A stretch of 64,000 nucleotides of DNA from Bacteroidota bacterium. Lineage in GTDB: Bacteria > Bacteroidota > Bacteroidia > Chitinophagales > Chitinophagaceae. Shown in pieces: positions 18,937-27,726 of this stretch. The stretch is taken from positions 186,001 to 250,000 of the forward strand of contig JAEYWX010000010.1 of the NCBI GenBank assembly GCA_023428755.1, given 5' to 3'. Each line of letters begins with the position of its first letter. The first letter of the stretch is position 1. A model generated the notes under the pieces. That model was not told the origin of the DNA and did no database searches. It saw nothing but the letters and a program-made list of their open reading frames with translations. Made by a program: the position numbers and the translations under genes.

Positions 18937-19062
18937 TTATCTGACACGCATACACTTGCGATATGATCCATGAGCAGCTTCATAGGGTGACAGGGATCTT
19001 GTACAGGAGCTCAGATAAAAGAGGCTTACAAGTAAAATTGTGTAAGCAATTGCTTTCTTCAT
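18937..19062 (-). CDS. Small lipoprotein (41 residues)
   Basis: A short gene below usual length cut-offs. ATG at 19062 gives MKKAIAYTILLVSLFYLSS followed by Cys20, a clear lipoprotein signal with lipobox LSSC, then a tail of about 21 residues (TRSLSPYEAAHGSYRKCMR) ending at TAA 18937. The tail pattern P-x-E/Q-A-A-x-G-x-Y-x-K-C matches small Bacteroidota lipoproteins I have seen annotated only as hypothetical. The stop lies 7 bases before a strong terminator and a TAACTTTA -7-like element lies upstream, all supporting a real gene. Function unknown. Confidence 0.75.
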   Translation of the reverse strand: MKKAIAYTILLVSLFYLSSCTRSLSPYEAAHGSYRKCMRVR

Positions 19063-19241
19063 TGGGTACGGATTTGATAGGATTTAAAGTTATGTTTTCA
19101 CCATTTGTTTACCCAATCATTATCATTTTAAATTCAAAAAATAAGTGTTTCCCGCTTGTTAAAAGCAAAAAATCGAAAAACTACTTTGTAGGATTACGAG
19201 ATTTTTTTCAGCATATACTTATTCTAGTGCTTACAAAAATA

Positions 19242-19267
19242 AAACGCTCCGGAGAACCGGAGCGTTT
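19242..19267 (-). terminator. Rho-independent terminator for nrdJ
   Basis: AAACGCTCCGG and CCGGAGCGTTT form an 11-bp stem with a 4-base loop, followed on the minus strand by TTTATTTTTG. It lies about 40 bases after the nrdJ stop. Confidence 0.88.
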
Positions 19268-19307
19268 ACTATAGGAACCTCTGTTGAGATTAGTTGTTGA
19301 GAGTGCA

Positions 19308-22300
19308 TTAACTGCAACCCATACTATTACCACAGTTCAAACATTTGTAACAGGTACCACTTCTGATGGTGATGTGTCCGCATGTATTACAGGCCGGTGC
19401 ATCGCTCTGCATACTTTTCGCTGCAGCATTCACCGCATCCAGGCTGTTATCCATCTTCACTGTATTAATCACACGTTGTGCTTTTTGTGCCTGCACCGGT
19501 GTGCTTACTACTCCTACTACACGAACATCACTTAACTCAGGAGTTTTTTTTTCGTATTCCAATCCTGTAGGAATATCATCCCAATCATCCGTACCGGTAT
19601 TGTCAACTTCCGGTTTGTCTAATACATGCACCAGGTCGGTACGTCCCAGGTATTCGTATGCAAGGCAACGGAACACAAAGTCAACGATCGATGTGGTTGA
19701 TTTGATATTCGGATGATCCACCATTCCACTTGGTTCAAACTTGGTGAATACAAATTTCTCTACAAACTCTTCTAACGGAACACCGTACTGCAAGCCCACC
19801 GAAATGGAGATAGCAAAGCTGTTCATTAAACTGCGCAGCGTACTACCTTCTTTCGCCAAGTCAACAAAAATTTCTCCTAATGTACCATCGCCATACTCGC
19901 CGGTGCGGAGGAAAATTGCCTGTCCGTTGATTTTTGCTTTTTGCGTAAAGCCACGGCGTTTGGCCGGTAACTTTCTGCGTTCAACTATACGTGCCAGATC
20001 ACGCTTCAGTTTTGTATCAGGTGATGATTGTACACGCTTGTTCAGCTCTTCCAGTAATTCTTCTACTGTAAGTTTAGCCATATCTACCATTGGACTTTCG
20101 GTAGATGTTTCCTCAGCTGCTTCTGCTGAAGCAGCATCCGTATTTCCTTTCTTACGTTTATCACCTTTTGTGCTCAATGGCTGGCTCAGTTTCGAACCAT
20201 CACGATACAATGCACATGCTTTCAATCCCAGCTTCCAGCTTTCGAAATACGCTTCTGCAATTTCTTCCACTGATGCTTCGTTTGGAAGGTTGATGGTTTT
20301 TGAAATCGCACCGCTCAGGAAGGGCTGTGCAGCACCCATCATACGAATGTGACCACTGTGGTGAATATAGCGTTCGCCTTTTTTACCACATTTGTTGGCA
20401 CAATCAAATACAGGATAATGTTCCAGTTTTAAGTAAGGAGCACCTTCCACCGTCATGGTACCACAGATATAATCGTTGGCTTCTGCAATTTGCTCATCAC
20501 TGAAACCTAATGCTTCCAACAAGCTCCACTCAAAATCGTTGTACTGCTCTGGTGTAAATCCAAGACGCTGCAAACACTCTTCGCCCAACGCATATTTATT
20601 GAAAACAAAACCAATTTCAAATGCGCTGGCCAATGTGCCTTCAATTTTCTTGATCTCTTCTGCAATAAATCCACGATCGCTTAATGATTGCGGATTGATA
20701 TGCGGCGCACCATTTAATGATGCAGAACCAACGGCATATTTTACAATAGCTTCGCTTTCTTTTTCGCTGTAGCCTAATTTCTTAAGCGCTGCCGGTACTG
20801 ATTGGTTGATGATCTTGAAATAACCACCACCACTCAGTTTTTTAAACTTCACCAATGCAAAATCGGGTTCAACACCGGTTGTATCGCAATCCATTACCAA
20901 ACCAATTGTTCCGGTGGGAGCAATTACAGTTGTTTGTGCGTTGCGGTAACCATATTTTTCGCCCAGCTCTACTGCATCATCCCAGCTTTTGCAGGCACTC
21001 GTTAATAAATAGTCGGGGCAATATTGTGCTTTTATACCTTGTGGTTTAATGCTCAATCCTACATACGCATCTTCTGCATCGTAGGCAGCCGCACGGTGGT
21101 TACGCATTACACGCAACATATCTTCAGCGTTTTCTTCGTAGCGAGGAAATGCTCCCAGGAACGATGCCATCTCTGCCGATGTTTTGTAAGAGATACCCGT
21201 CATAACAGCGGTTAATGCACCGGCTATACCACGTGCTTCTTCACTATCGTATGGAATACCCATTACCATTAACATGGAACCAAGGTTGGCATATCCCAAA
21301 CCTAATGTTCTGTAATCGTAAGAAAGTTGAGCTACTTCTTTTGATGGGAACTGTGCCATCAATACTGAAATTTCCAATACAGCCGTCCACAAACGACATA
21401 CATATTCAAAGCCTTGTACATCGAAGGTTTGTGTTTCTTCATCAAACAAACGACGAAGGTTTACCGATGCCAGGTTACAAGCCGTGTTATCGAGGAACAT
21501 GTACTCACTGCAAGGGTTACTTGCATTGATGCGTCCACCTTTTGGTGAAGTATGCCATTCGTTAATAGTGGTATCGTATTGTGTACCGGGATCAGCACAA
21601 CGCCAGGCAGCGTATGCGATCTGGTTCCATACTTCCTGTGCAGGAATTTTTTTCATGGTACGGCCATCCGATCTTGCTTTCAGTTCCCAGTCTTCGCCTT
21701 TTTCCAGTTTCTCAAAAAACTCATTCGGAATACGAACTGAGTTGTTGGAGTTTTGTCCGCTTACAGTACGGTAAGCTTCGCCTTCATAGTCAGATGCATA
21801 TCCTGCATTGATCAAAGCACCCACTTTCTTTTCTTCTTCAACTTTCCAGTTGATGAATTCCAAGATTTCCGGATGATCTAAATCAAGACACACCATTTTA
21901 GCAGCACGACGTGTTGTACCGCCGCTTTTAATAGCACCCGCAGCACGGTCACCAATTTTGAGGAAGCTCATTAAGCCGCTGGATGTACCACCACCGCTGA
22001 GTTTTTCACCTTCACCACGAATGGTAGAAAAGTTTGTACCAACGCCTGAGCCATATTTAAAGATCCTTGCTTCACGTACCCACAAATCCATGATACCGCC
22101 ATCGTTCACCAGATCATCGTTTACGCTGAGGATGAAGCAGGCATGTGGCTGTGGACGCTCGTATGCTGAGGTTGATTTCTTTAATTCTCCATCATTAGGA
22201 TCTACGTAATAATGGCCTTGTGGCTTTCCGGTAATTCCATAACTTTCATACAAACCTGTATTAAACCACTGTGGACTGTTGGGTACGCACATCTGGTTTA

Positions 22301-22679
22301 AAATGCTAAACACTAACTCATCATAAAATACTTCTGCATCTTTTGAGCTGGCGAAATATCCGTAACGTTCACCCCACACCTTCCAGCAATTGGCCATACG
22401 ATGCGCCACTTGTTTCGATGAAGTTTCTCTGCCCAATGAACCATCTGGCTGAGGAACGCCTGCCTTACGGAAATATTTTTGCGCCAAAATATCAGTTGCA
22501 ATCTGACTCCACCCTTTCGGCACCTCCACATTATTCATCTCAAATACTACCTCCCCCGATGGGTTGCGTATTACAGAGGTACGATAATCGTACTCAAACA
22601 GGTCGAAGGGAGTCACTCCTTCCTTTGTGAACCGGCGACTGAACTTCAGCCCTTGTTCTTGTTTCTTTTTGCTGGCCAT
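19308..22679 (-). CDS. nrdJ: Adenosylcobalamin-dependent (class II) ribonucleoside-diphosphate reductase
   Basis: Makes deoxyribonucleotides using a radical generated from adenosylcobalamin, without needing oxygen. The 1123-residue protein has the large NrdJ layout: barrel signatures FKYGSGVGTNFSTIRGEGE, SGGGTSSGLMSFLKIGDRAA, the NPCSE active-site motif, and APTGTIGLVMDCDTTGVEPD. Around residue 840 an acidic linker leads to an accessory domain, and the C-terminus is a zinc-ribbon-like Cys cluster (CNTCGH, CYKCLNCG, GCS) that probably relays reducing equivalents from thioredoxin. No class I subunits are in the window. I saw no cobalamin riboswitch upstream. Confidence 0.95.
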   Translation of the reverse strand: MASKKKQEQGLKFSRRFTKEGVTPFDLFEYDYRTSVIRNPSGEVVFEMNNVEVPKGWSQIATDILAQKYFRKAGVPQPDGSLGRETSSKQVAHRMANCWKVWGERYGYFASSKDAEVFYDELVFSILNQMCVPNSPQWFNTGLYESYGITGKPQGHYYVDPNDGELKKSTSAYERPQPHACFILSVNDDLVNDGGIMDLWVREARIFKYGSGVGTNFSTIRGEGEKLSGGGTSSGLMSFLKIGDRAAGAIKSGGTTRRAAKMVCLDLDHPEILEFINWKVEEEKKVGALINAGYASDYEGEAYRTVSGQNSNNSVRIPNEFFEKLEKGEDWELKARSDGRTMKKIPAQEVWNQIAYAAWRCADPGTQYDTTINEWHTSPKGGRINASNPCSEYMFLDNTACNLASVNLRRLFDEETQTFDVQGFEYVCRLWTAVLEISVLMAQFPSKEVAQLSYDYRTLGLGYANLGSMLMVMGIPYDSEEARGIAGALTAVMTGISYKTSAEMASFLGAFPRYEENAEDMLRVMRNHRAAAYDAEDAYVGLSIKPQGIKAQYCPDYLLTSACKSWDDAVELGEKYGYRNAQTTVIAPTGTIGLVMDCDTTGVEPDFALVKFKKLSGGGYFKIINQSVPAALKKLGYSEKESEAIVKYAVGSASLNGAPHINPQSLSDRGFIAEEIKKIEGTLASAFEIGFVFNKYALGEECLQRLGFTPEQYNDFEWSLLEALGFSDEQIAEANDYICGTMTVEGAPYLKLEHYPVFDCANKCGKKGERYIHHSGHIRMMGAAQPFLSGAISKTINLPNEASVEEIAEAYFESWKLGLKACALYRDGSKLSQPLSTKGDKRKKGNTDAASAEAAEETSTESPMVDMAKLTVEELLEELNKRVQSSPDTKLKRDLARIVERRKLPAKRRGFTQKAKINGQAIFLRTGEYGDGTLGEIFVDLAKEGSTLRSLMNSFAISISVGLQYGVPLEEFVEKFVFTKFEPSGMVDHPNIKSTTSIVDFVFRCLAYEYLGRTDLVHVLDKPEVDNTGTDDWDDIPTGLEYEKKTPELSDVRVVGVVSTPVQAQKAQRVINTVKMDNSLDAVNAAAKSMQSDAPACNTCGHITIRSGTCYKCLNCGNSMGCS

Positions 22680-23095
22680 AATGATCTGTAAGTTTTGATG
22701 GATTAGTAAGGTTAAGAAATCGTTAAACGAAAGAATACGAAAATATTTTTTCCCTGCTAAACTGCAAGGTCATAGATATTAACAGACTGTGGAAATCGGA
22801 TGGAAACGCAGTACAGCTATGCTTTTCCATGTGGATATTGAGTTTTCAACCTTGCTTTGTCCAAAATGAGCATAAAAAACCTTGGCGATATGAAAAGAAA
22901 TCCCTTGGCCTTATTCGTACTGGATTTGAAGGCGTGAGCAGCCGAAAATAGTACTAACGTAGCCATCTAAACGCAGTATTTCGGCTGGTTTTACCGGGTT
23001 GATTTTCAGCGGGTGTACCGGTGCTGAGATAAAAACAGCTCAATCGGGAAAAGCTGAACATTTTTTTGCATTTTTGCAGGAATAGTATTCGCTGA
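22680..23095. other. Divergent nrdJ / pcrB-like intergenic region with inverted repeats
   Basis: No convincing gene; the only short ATG frame is 23 codons near 22867. Visible structure: ATGGAAA (from 22799) paired with TTTCCAT (22824-22830); two DnaA-box-like sites, TGTGGAAAT at 22788 and TGTGGATAT at 22830; and a 9-bp inverted repeat CAGCCGAAA (22939-22947) with TTTCGGCTG (22979-22987). Further weak stems (TCAGC/GCTGA) lie closer to the 23096 start. The region must hold both promoters. Confidence 0.5.
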
Positions 23096-23851
23096 ATGAA
23101 GCAAGACATCTACACACAATTACGGGATAGAAAACGGAGAGGACAAAAATCATTTGCTGTTTTGATTGATCCCGATAAAGTAAATCCGTCGGCTGTTGAA
23201 CAACTGGTGCGCCTGTCTGTGGACGCCAGTGTAGATTATTTTTTAGTAGGTGGCAGTCTGGTTATTTCAAACCAGCTCGATGAAGTGGTGCAGCAGATCA
23301 AAGCTTCCTGCGATATTCCGGTGATCTTATTTCCGGGTAGCCCATCCCAGATCAGCAATTATGCGGATGCCTTATTGTACCTGTCGCTCATTTCCGGACG
23401 TAATCCTGAATTATTAATTGGACAGCATGTGATCTCTGCTCCGTTTGTAAAACAAAGTGGTCTTGAAATTATTTCAACCGGGTATATGGTGGTAGATGGT
23501 GGCGCACCAACAACCGTTTCCTACATCAGCAACGCTACGCCTCTTCCTTCCGATAAAAATGAAATTGCCATGTGTACGGCTATGGCCGGTGAAATGCTGG
23601 GCATGAAAGTGATTTACATGGATGCCGGCAGTGGTGCGAAGCGTGCCATTTCTGAAAATATGATCCAGGCAGTAGCACAACAAATTGAAGCGCCTTTGAT
23701 TGTTGGCGGTGGTATTACCGATCCTGAAAAAGCCTACCGCAACTGTAAAGCAGGTGCCGATGTGATTGTGATTGGCAATGCGATTGAGAAAGATCCCAAT
23801 CTTATTAAAGAGATGGCAGCAGCCATACACAGTGTGCCGGTGAAAGCGTAA
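23096..23851 (+). CDS. Geranylgeranylglyceryl/heptaprenylglyceryl phosphate synthase family protein
   Basis: A 251-residue TIM-barrel prenyltransferase of the PcrB/GGGPS family, which joins a polyprenyl diphosphate to sn-glycerol 1-phosphate. Family motifs: SFAVLIDPDKVNP near the N-terminus, DYFLVGGSLVIS, VILFPGSPSQIS (phosphate binding), EIISTGYMVVDGG, IYMDAGSGAKRAI, LIVGGGITDPEKA and DVIVIGNAIEKDP. In Bacteroidota it implies an archaeal-type ether prenyl lipid whose role is not settled. It is followed by a protease gene 51 bases later in the same direction. Confidence 0.92.
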   Translation: MKQDIYTQLRDRKRRGQKSFAVLIDPDKVNPSAVEQLVRLSVDASVDYFLVGGSLVISNQLDEVVQQIKASCDIPVILFPGSPSQISNYADALLYLSLISGRNPELLIGQHVISAPFVKQSGLEIISTGYMVVDGGAPTTVSYISNATPLPSDKNEIAMCTAMAGEMLGMKVIYMDAGSGAKRAISENMIQAVAQQIEAPLIVGGGITDPEKAYRNCKAGADVIVIGNAIEKDPNLIKEMAAAIHSVPVKA

Positions 23852-23902
23852 ATAGCCCGTTCGTTGAGCTGACTATATTTCGTAACTTTAAAAAAAGAAA
23901 TT

Positions 23903-24322
23903 ATGGGATTAGTGTACGCTGAGGTCAAATTAATAAATGCTGAAGATTTATTATTGGCCAGAAGAAATATTATTGGCGAAGATGAAGTTAAAGAAATGAC
24001 AATCCAGGCATTGGTGGATACTGGAAGTTATATGCTTTGCATCAATGAAAATATCCAGGAGCAATTACAACTCCCATTTCTTGAAAAAAGAAAAGGCCAA
24101 ATGGCTGATGAAACAATAACAGAATGTGATGTGGTAGGACCAGTTGAATTAAAGTTCAAAAATCGACGTACCATGTGCAATGCAATGGTACTCCCTGGTG
24201 ATAACGAAGTCCTCCTCGGTGCTATTCCGTTAGAAGATATGGATGTTCTTATTCACCCGCAACGACAGGAGTTGATTGTAAACCCAGACCACCCTTACTT
24301 TGCACAAATGAAATTGAAATAA
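23903..24322 (+). CDS. Clan AA (retroviral-type) aspartic protease
   Basis: A 139-residue single-domain protein. ALVDTGSYML (about residues 43-52) is the catalytic Asp-Thr-Gly loop, and downstream VLPGDNEVLLGAIPLEDMDV carries the second family motif (LLGxxxL). At this length it would work as a homodimer, like retropepsins. No signal peptide, so cytoplasmic. Substrate unknown: it may process a neighbour, but nothing here points to one. The stop codon is part of the palindromic terminator at 24321-24352. Base use is slightly more AT-rich than its neighbours, possibly a recent arrival. Confidence 0.85.
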   Translation: MGLVYAEVKLINAEDLLLARRNIIGEDEVKEMTIQALVDTGSYMLCINENIQEQLQLPFLEKRKGQMADETITECDVVGPVELKFKNRRTMCNAMVLPGDNEVLLGAIPLEDMDVLIHPQRQELIVNPDHPYFAQMKLK

Positions 24323-24352
24323 GAAACGCTCCTGCATGCAGGAGCGTTTCTT
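24321..24352. terminator. Bidirectional terminator, perfect 32-base palindrome
   Basis: AAGAAACGCTCCTGCA is followed directly by its exact reverse complement. It overlaps the TAA of the aspartic protease gene and lies between two convergent genes, so it can serve both strands. Confidence 0.85.
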
Positions 24353-24373
24353 ATTATACGGTACTGTTTTTTC

Positions 24374-25660
24374 TTAATGTAACTCTTCCACCTTCACTCT
24401 CGTTGGCGAATCATTTCCTGCAACAATACTTCGTGCACTCAATGCAATGGATTTGATGATCTCCGTCATATTCACCAGGTCGAGTGTTTCCACTTCGTCT
24501 GAAACTTTGTGGTAGTTTGGCTCGCTGTCCATTTTTGATGTGGAGATAGTATGCGCCGGCACACCTAAACGTGCAAGCGTTGCATTATCGGAACGATAGA
24601 ATAAATTCTGATCGGTGTATGGATCGGGATGAAAGGTGAATCCCGTTCCTGCAAGATTTTTTTGCATAATGGCACCCATATCTGTTTTTTCATAACCGGT
24701 AATGTAAGCAGAGTTTTTACCCCATTTACTTTCGGTACCGATCATTTCAATATTGAACATGGCCGCCACCTTTGCCGGATCGAACTGACGTGAAAAATAT
24801 TGTGCACCATAGCCTCCCGATTCTTCTGCAGTAAACGCAGCAAAGATGATGGTGCGTTCATTGTTGTTTAATGCTTTGTAATACTTCGCAAGCAAAATCA
24901 CAGCAGTGGTTCCCGCTGCATCATCATTCGCACCATTGAAGATAGAATCACCATCAACCGGTTTGCCTATACCAATATGATCGTAGTGACCGGAGAAGAT
25001 CACATACTCATTCTTTTTGCTTTTGCCCGGCAACACTCCTACAACATTCGCCAGCTTCTGTTCCCCAATTTCATGTTGCGCTTCTACTGTGTATGTGGCA
25101 GGATCAGCAACGGTTAACACAAACACCACATTGTTGCTCATCGCAAACATGCCACGCTTAAAGCCAGCAAGACGGGAAAAATTTCTGCTGTACGATGTAT
25201 CAACCAGCACCAGGTAATTCTTACCCGAACGGATATATTTCTGTGCTTCTGTAAACAGATTTACACCAGCACCGATCTTCACCTTTTCATACCCCGACTG
25301 TTCATTGACAGACAGATTCGCACTGGTGGTAACCACCACCACATTTTTTACATCAACCGGTTGCTGATCAAAACTGCAGCTTAATCCTTTAAAACGGGGC
25401 GTAATAATAGTAAACTCCTGGCGATAAGTGCCGCTGTTATTCCATGTTTCCAAACCAGCTGCTTTAAATTCTGTTGCAATAAAATCAGCAGCTTTATCTA
25501 ATTCAGGCGTAAACACTCTCCTACCCTTCATTTCGTCTGCTGCCAATACACGTTCAATACGTTCTACCTCCTTTGCATTTATAATATTCTCAACGTTCGA
25601 TTGGGCAAACAAAAACGTGGTTACTGCTACGAATAACCACGTTGCAAAAAATTTCTTCAT
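24374..25660 (-). CDS. M28 family zinc aminopeptidase
   Basis: A 428-residue exported peptidase with signal peptide MKKFFATWLFVAVTTFLFAQ. The catalytic domain carries the M28 di-zinc ligands in order: FSGHYDHIG (His and Asp environment), GANDDAAGT (bridging Asp), FTAEESGGYGAQYF (Glu-Glu base and ligand), MFNIEMIG and EPNYHKVSDEVETLD (last His). A PA-like insert around residues 90-180 precedes it. It probably removes N-terminal residues from peptides in the periplasm. It lies after the LytT-type regulator gene (29-base gap), possibly in the same transcript. Confidence 0.92.
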   Translation of the reverse strand: MKKFFATWLFVAVTTFLFAQSNVENIINAKEVERIERVLAADEMKGRRVFTPELDKAADFIATEFKAAGLETWNNSGTYRQEFTIITPRFKGLSCSFDQQPVDVKNVVVVTTSANLSVNEQSGYEKVKIGAGVNLFTEAQKYIRSGKNYLVLVDTSYSRNFSRLAGFKRGMFAMSNNVVFVLTVADPATYTVEAQHEIGEQKLANVVGVLPGKSKKNEYVIFSGHYDHIGIGKPVDGDSIFNGANDDAAGTTAVILLAKYYKALNNNERTIIFAAFTAEESGGYGAQYFSRQFDPAKVAAMFNIEMIGTESKWGKNSAYITGYEKTDMGAIMQKNLAGTGFTFHPDPYTDQNLFYRSDNATLARLGVPAHTISTSKMDSEPNYHKVSDEVETLDLVNMTEIIKSIALSARSIVAGNDSPTRVKVEELH

Positions 25661-25688
25661 TGATAAGGTATTACTTTAAATGTTTCGA

Positions 25689-26426
25689 TTATAAACTCAT
25701 CATTTCTTTAAACTTCACGGCTTGTCTGCGACTCACTTCAATTTTATCGCCACCATGAATTTCCAATAACAAACCACCGTTAAAGTAGGGTTCCACTTTT
25801 TCGATCATACGGAGGTTTACAATATGCTTACGGTTGGCACGGAAGAATATTTTTTCATCTAACCGCTCTTCCAATGCATTGAGTGATTTTAAGATGAGCG
25901 GTTTGTTGGGCCCAAAATATACTTTGGCATAATTGCCCACACTTTCAAACAAGCGGATATCGCTCAGCTTTACAAACCAGCAACGTTCACCATCTTTCAC
26001 AAATACCTGGTCGTTCTCACTCAGCAAACTGCGGTTGACTGTTACCGGTTCACCATCAACAGTGGTTTCTTTTTCTTCTTCATCCAGTTTGTGTAATGCA
26101 TCGGCCAGGCGCTTTGGCTCAATGGGTTTCAGCAAATAATCCAATGCATTTACTTCAAACGCACGGAGTGCATATTCATCATATGCTGTGGTGAAGATCA
26201 CTTCGGGTGTACGGTCCAGTTCACTCAGCAGATCAAACCCTGTTTTGCCGGGCATCTGAATATCTAAAAAGATCAGATCCGGATTTAAGGCTTCGATCTT
26301 TTGTAATCCTTCATCTACATTCGATGCTTCATCAATTACTTCAATATCCGGGAATTCCGTTAACAGCTTTTTCAGCTCATTCCTGGCCAATCGTTCATCA
26401 TCAATGATGATTGCTCTTTTATTCAT
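25689..26426 (-). CDS. LytTR-family response regulator
   Basis: A 245-residue two-component regulator. The receiver domain (1-120) has acidic pocket Asp9-Asp10, phosphoacceptor Asp55 in LIFLDIQMPG, Thr in FTTAYD and Lys in YLLKPIEP. The C-terminal LytTR DNA-binding domain (about 140-245) shows VKLSDIRLFESVGNYAKVYF and FFRANRKHIVNLRMIEKVEP. The partner kinase gene ends 44 bases upstream. LytTR regulators in this phylum often control envelope or carbon-uptake functions; the target here is unknown. Confidence 0.93.
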   Translation of the reverse strand: MNKRAIIIDDERLARNELKKLLTEFPDIEVIDEASNVDEGLQKIEALNPDLIFLDIQMPGKTGFDLLSELDRTPEVIFTTAYDEYALRAFEVNALDYLLKPIEPKRLADALHKLDEEEKETTVDGEPVTVNRSLLSENDQVFVKDGERCWFVKLSDIRLFESVGNYAKVYFGPNKPLILKSLNALEERLDEKIFFRANRKHIVNLRMIEKVEPYFNGGLLLEIHGGDKIEVSRRQAVKFKEMMSL

Positions 26427-26470
26427 GGATGGTTGTATTTACTACGAATTAATTAAATTTTCTGCATCTG

Positions 26471-27526
26471 TCATAATCCTGCCGGCATTACCACTCTTGC
26501 TTCCACTTCATTTCCATTTACATCGCTGATGCTAAAACCTGCATCATCACCAAACATCAGCTTCAACCGGCTTTGTGTACTGGAAATTCCAAATCCATCG
26601 GGATTAAAATCACCATTCAGCCGGCCTGTATTGCGGATCACCAGTTCATGATGATCGTTTACAAATTTTGAACTGATCTTAATAACACCGCCCGTTACAT
26701 TTTTACTGATGCCATGTTTGATGGCGTTTTCCACCAATGTTTGCAGCATCATAGGTGGAACGGGTTGCTCCAGCGTGTCTTCATCAATATCAAAATTCAC
26801 TTTCAATCGTTCTTCAAACCGCATTTGTTCCAATGCCAGGTAATCTTTTACAATGCTCAATTCTTTTTCAAACGGAACGGTTTCCTGTTTCTCTGCCTGC
26901 ATACTGCTGCGGAGAATATTGCTCAGCTCGGTAATAGCCGTTCTTGCACGGGCAGGATTTTCATCCACCAACGCACGAATGCCATTCAACGAATTAAAAA
27001 TAAAATGCGGGTTGATATGAGCCTTGATCGTTTTCAGTTCCAGCTCCTTCACCACACTCTGCATCTTTAACGCATCGAGTTGTTGTTTACGGAAGCTTTC
27101 AACGTAATGATAAATGAAGTAGATCAGGTTCCACACCAATAAAGTTACAAACGCATTAATGGCCGACCCTACCAGCAACCTTGAAAAGCTGTACTGCTTT
27201 TGCTCAGGTGTAAAGAGATCGAATATATTGAAAAGCGAAAGTGAAATAAATGGATACAGCATTGAAAAGGCAAACGTAAGTACCAGAAAATAAATCACCT
27301 GCCGTTCAAATGTTTTGTGCAAGAGGTTGGTTTGAATGATCACCCACCGCATAAAATGGGTAATGATCAATCCCAGCACTGCAATAATGAGTGAACGGGT
27401 AACAAAAGCAGAAGTAATTTCCCGGTTATAAGTCCAGGCAAAAAAGAAGTTCATGAGCATATTGCCGCCCCAGCCAGCTATCTGGCACCACCAATAAGCT
27501 CCCATTTTACTGATTCCTTTACGCAT
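26471..27526 (-). CDS. LytS-type sensor histidine kinase
   Basis: A 351-residue membrane kinase. I start at ATG 27526 (MRKGISKMGAYWW); the upstream extension of the frame has no membrane or kinase character. Four TM helices occupy about residues 12-140 (RSLIIAVLGLIITHFMRWVI, VIYFLVLTFAFSMLYPFISL). The His_kinase domain has KAHINPHFIFNSLNGIRALV with phosphoacceptor His174, and the ATPase part has LVENAIKHGISKNVTGG (N-box) and DGFGISSTQSRL (G-box). It phosphorylates the LytTR regulator encoded just downstream. No extracytoplasmic sensor domain is present, so the TM bundle probably senses. Confidence 0.92.
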   Translation of the reverse strand: MRKGISKMGAYWWCQIAGWGGNMLMNFFFAWTYNREITSAFVTRSLIIAVLGLIITHFMRWVIIQTNLLHKTFERQVIYFLVLTFAFSMLYPFISLSLFNIFDLFTPEQKQYSFSRLLVGSAINAFVTLLVWNLIYFIYHYVESFRKQQLDALKMQSVVKELELKTIKAHINPHFIFNSLNGIRALVDENPARARTAITELSNILRSSMQAEKQETVPFEKELSIVKDYLALEQMRFEERLKVNFDIDEDTLEQPVPPMMLQTLVENAIKHGISKNVTGGVIKISSKFVNDHHELVIRNTGRLNGDFNPDGFGISSTQSRLKLMFGDDAGFSISDVNGNEVEARVVMPAGL

Positions 27527-27726
27527 CGTATCTACAAATCTAACCGTTAAGATATGGGTTTCAGTAGCCGAAAGGTACAAAGGGCGAAAAATTTGGGTAA
27601 ATGGTCGGCAATGGCCTGAAACTGTTTTTGTGCACATATTCAACCATTTTCTGCTTTGGCTGTTACACAAACATTCTGGTACAATGTATCTAAGTTTTTT
27701 ACCTTTACTTAATTATTCAGGAATTT

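Noticed and set aside
18963..19274. A 103-codon plus-strand open frame
   Set aside because: It runs antisense to the small lipoprotein gene and into the nrdJ terminator, has no domain-like composition and no promoter.
22680..22900. Cobalamin riboswitch before nrdJ
   Set aside because: No B12-box (GCCACTG-type) sequence or matching multi-stem layout could be found on the minus strand, nor before either TonB receptor gene.
22867..22938. A 23-codon ATG frame in the nrdJ upstream region
   Set aside because: Too short, no ribosome-binding context and no terminator; more likely leader or promoter sequence.
27527..27670. Longer N-terminus for the LytS-type kinase
   Set aside because: The added 48 residues are Cys/Thr/His-rich without membrane character and the ATG at 27526 starts a normal membrane domain.
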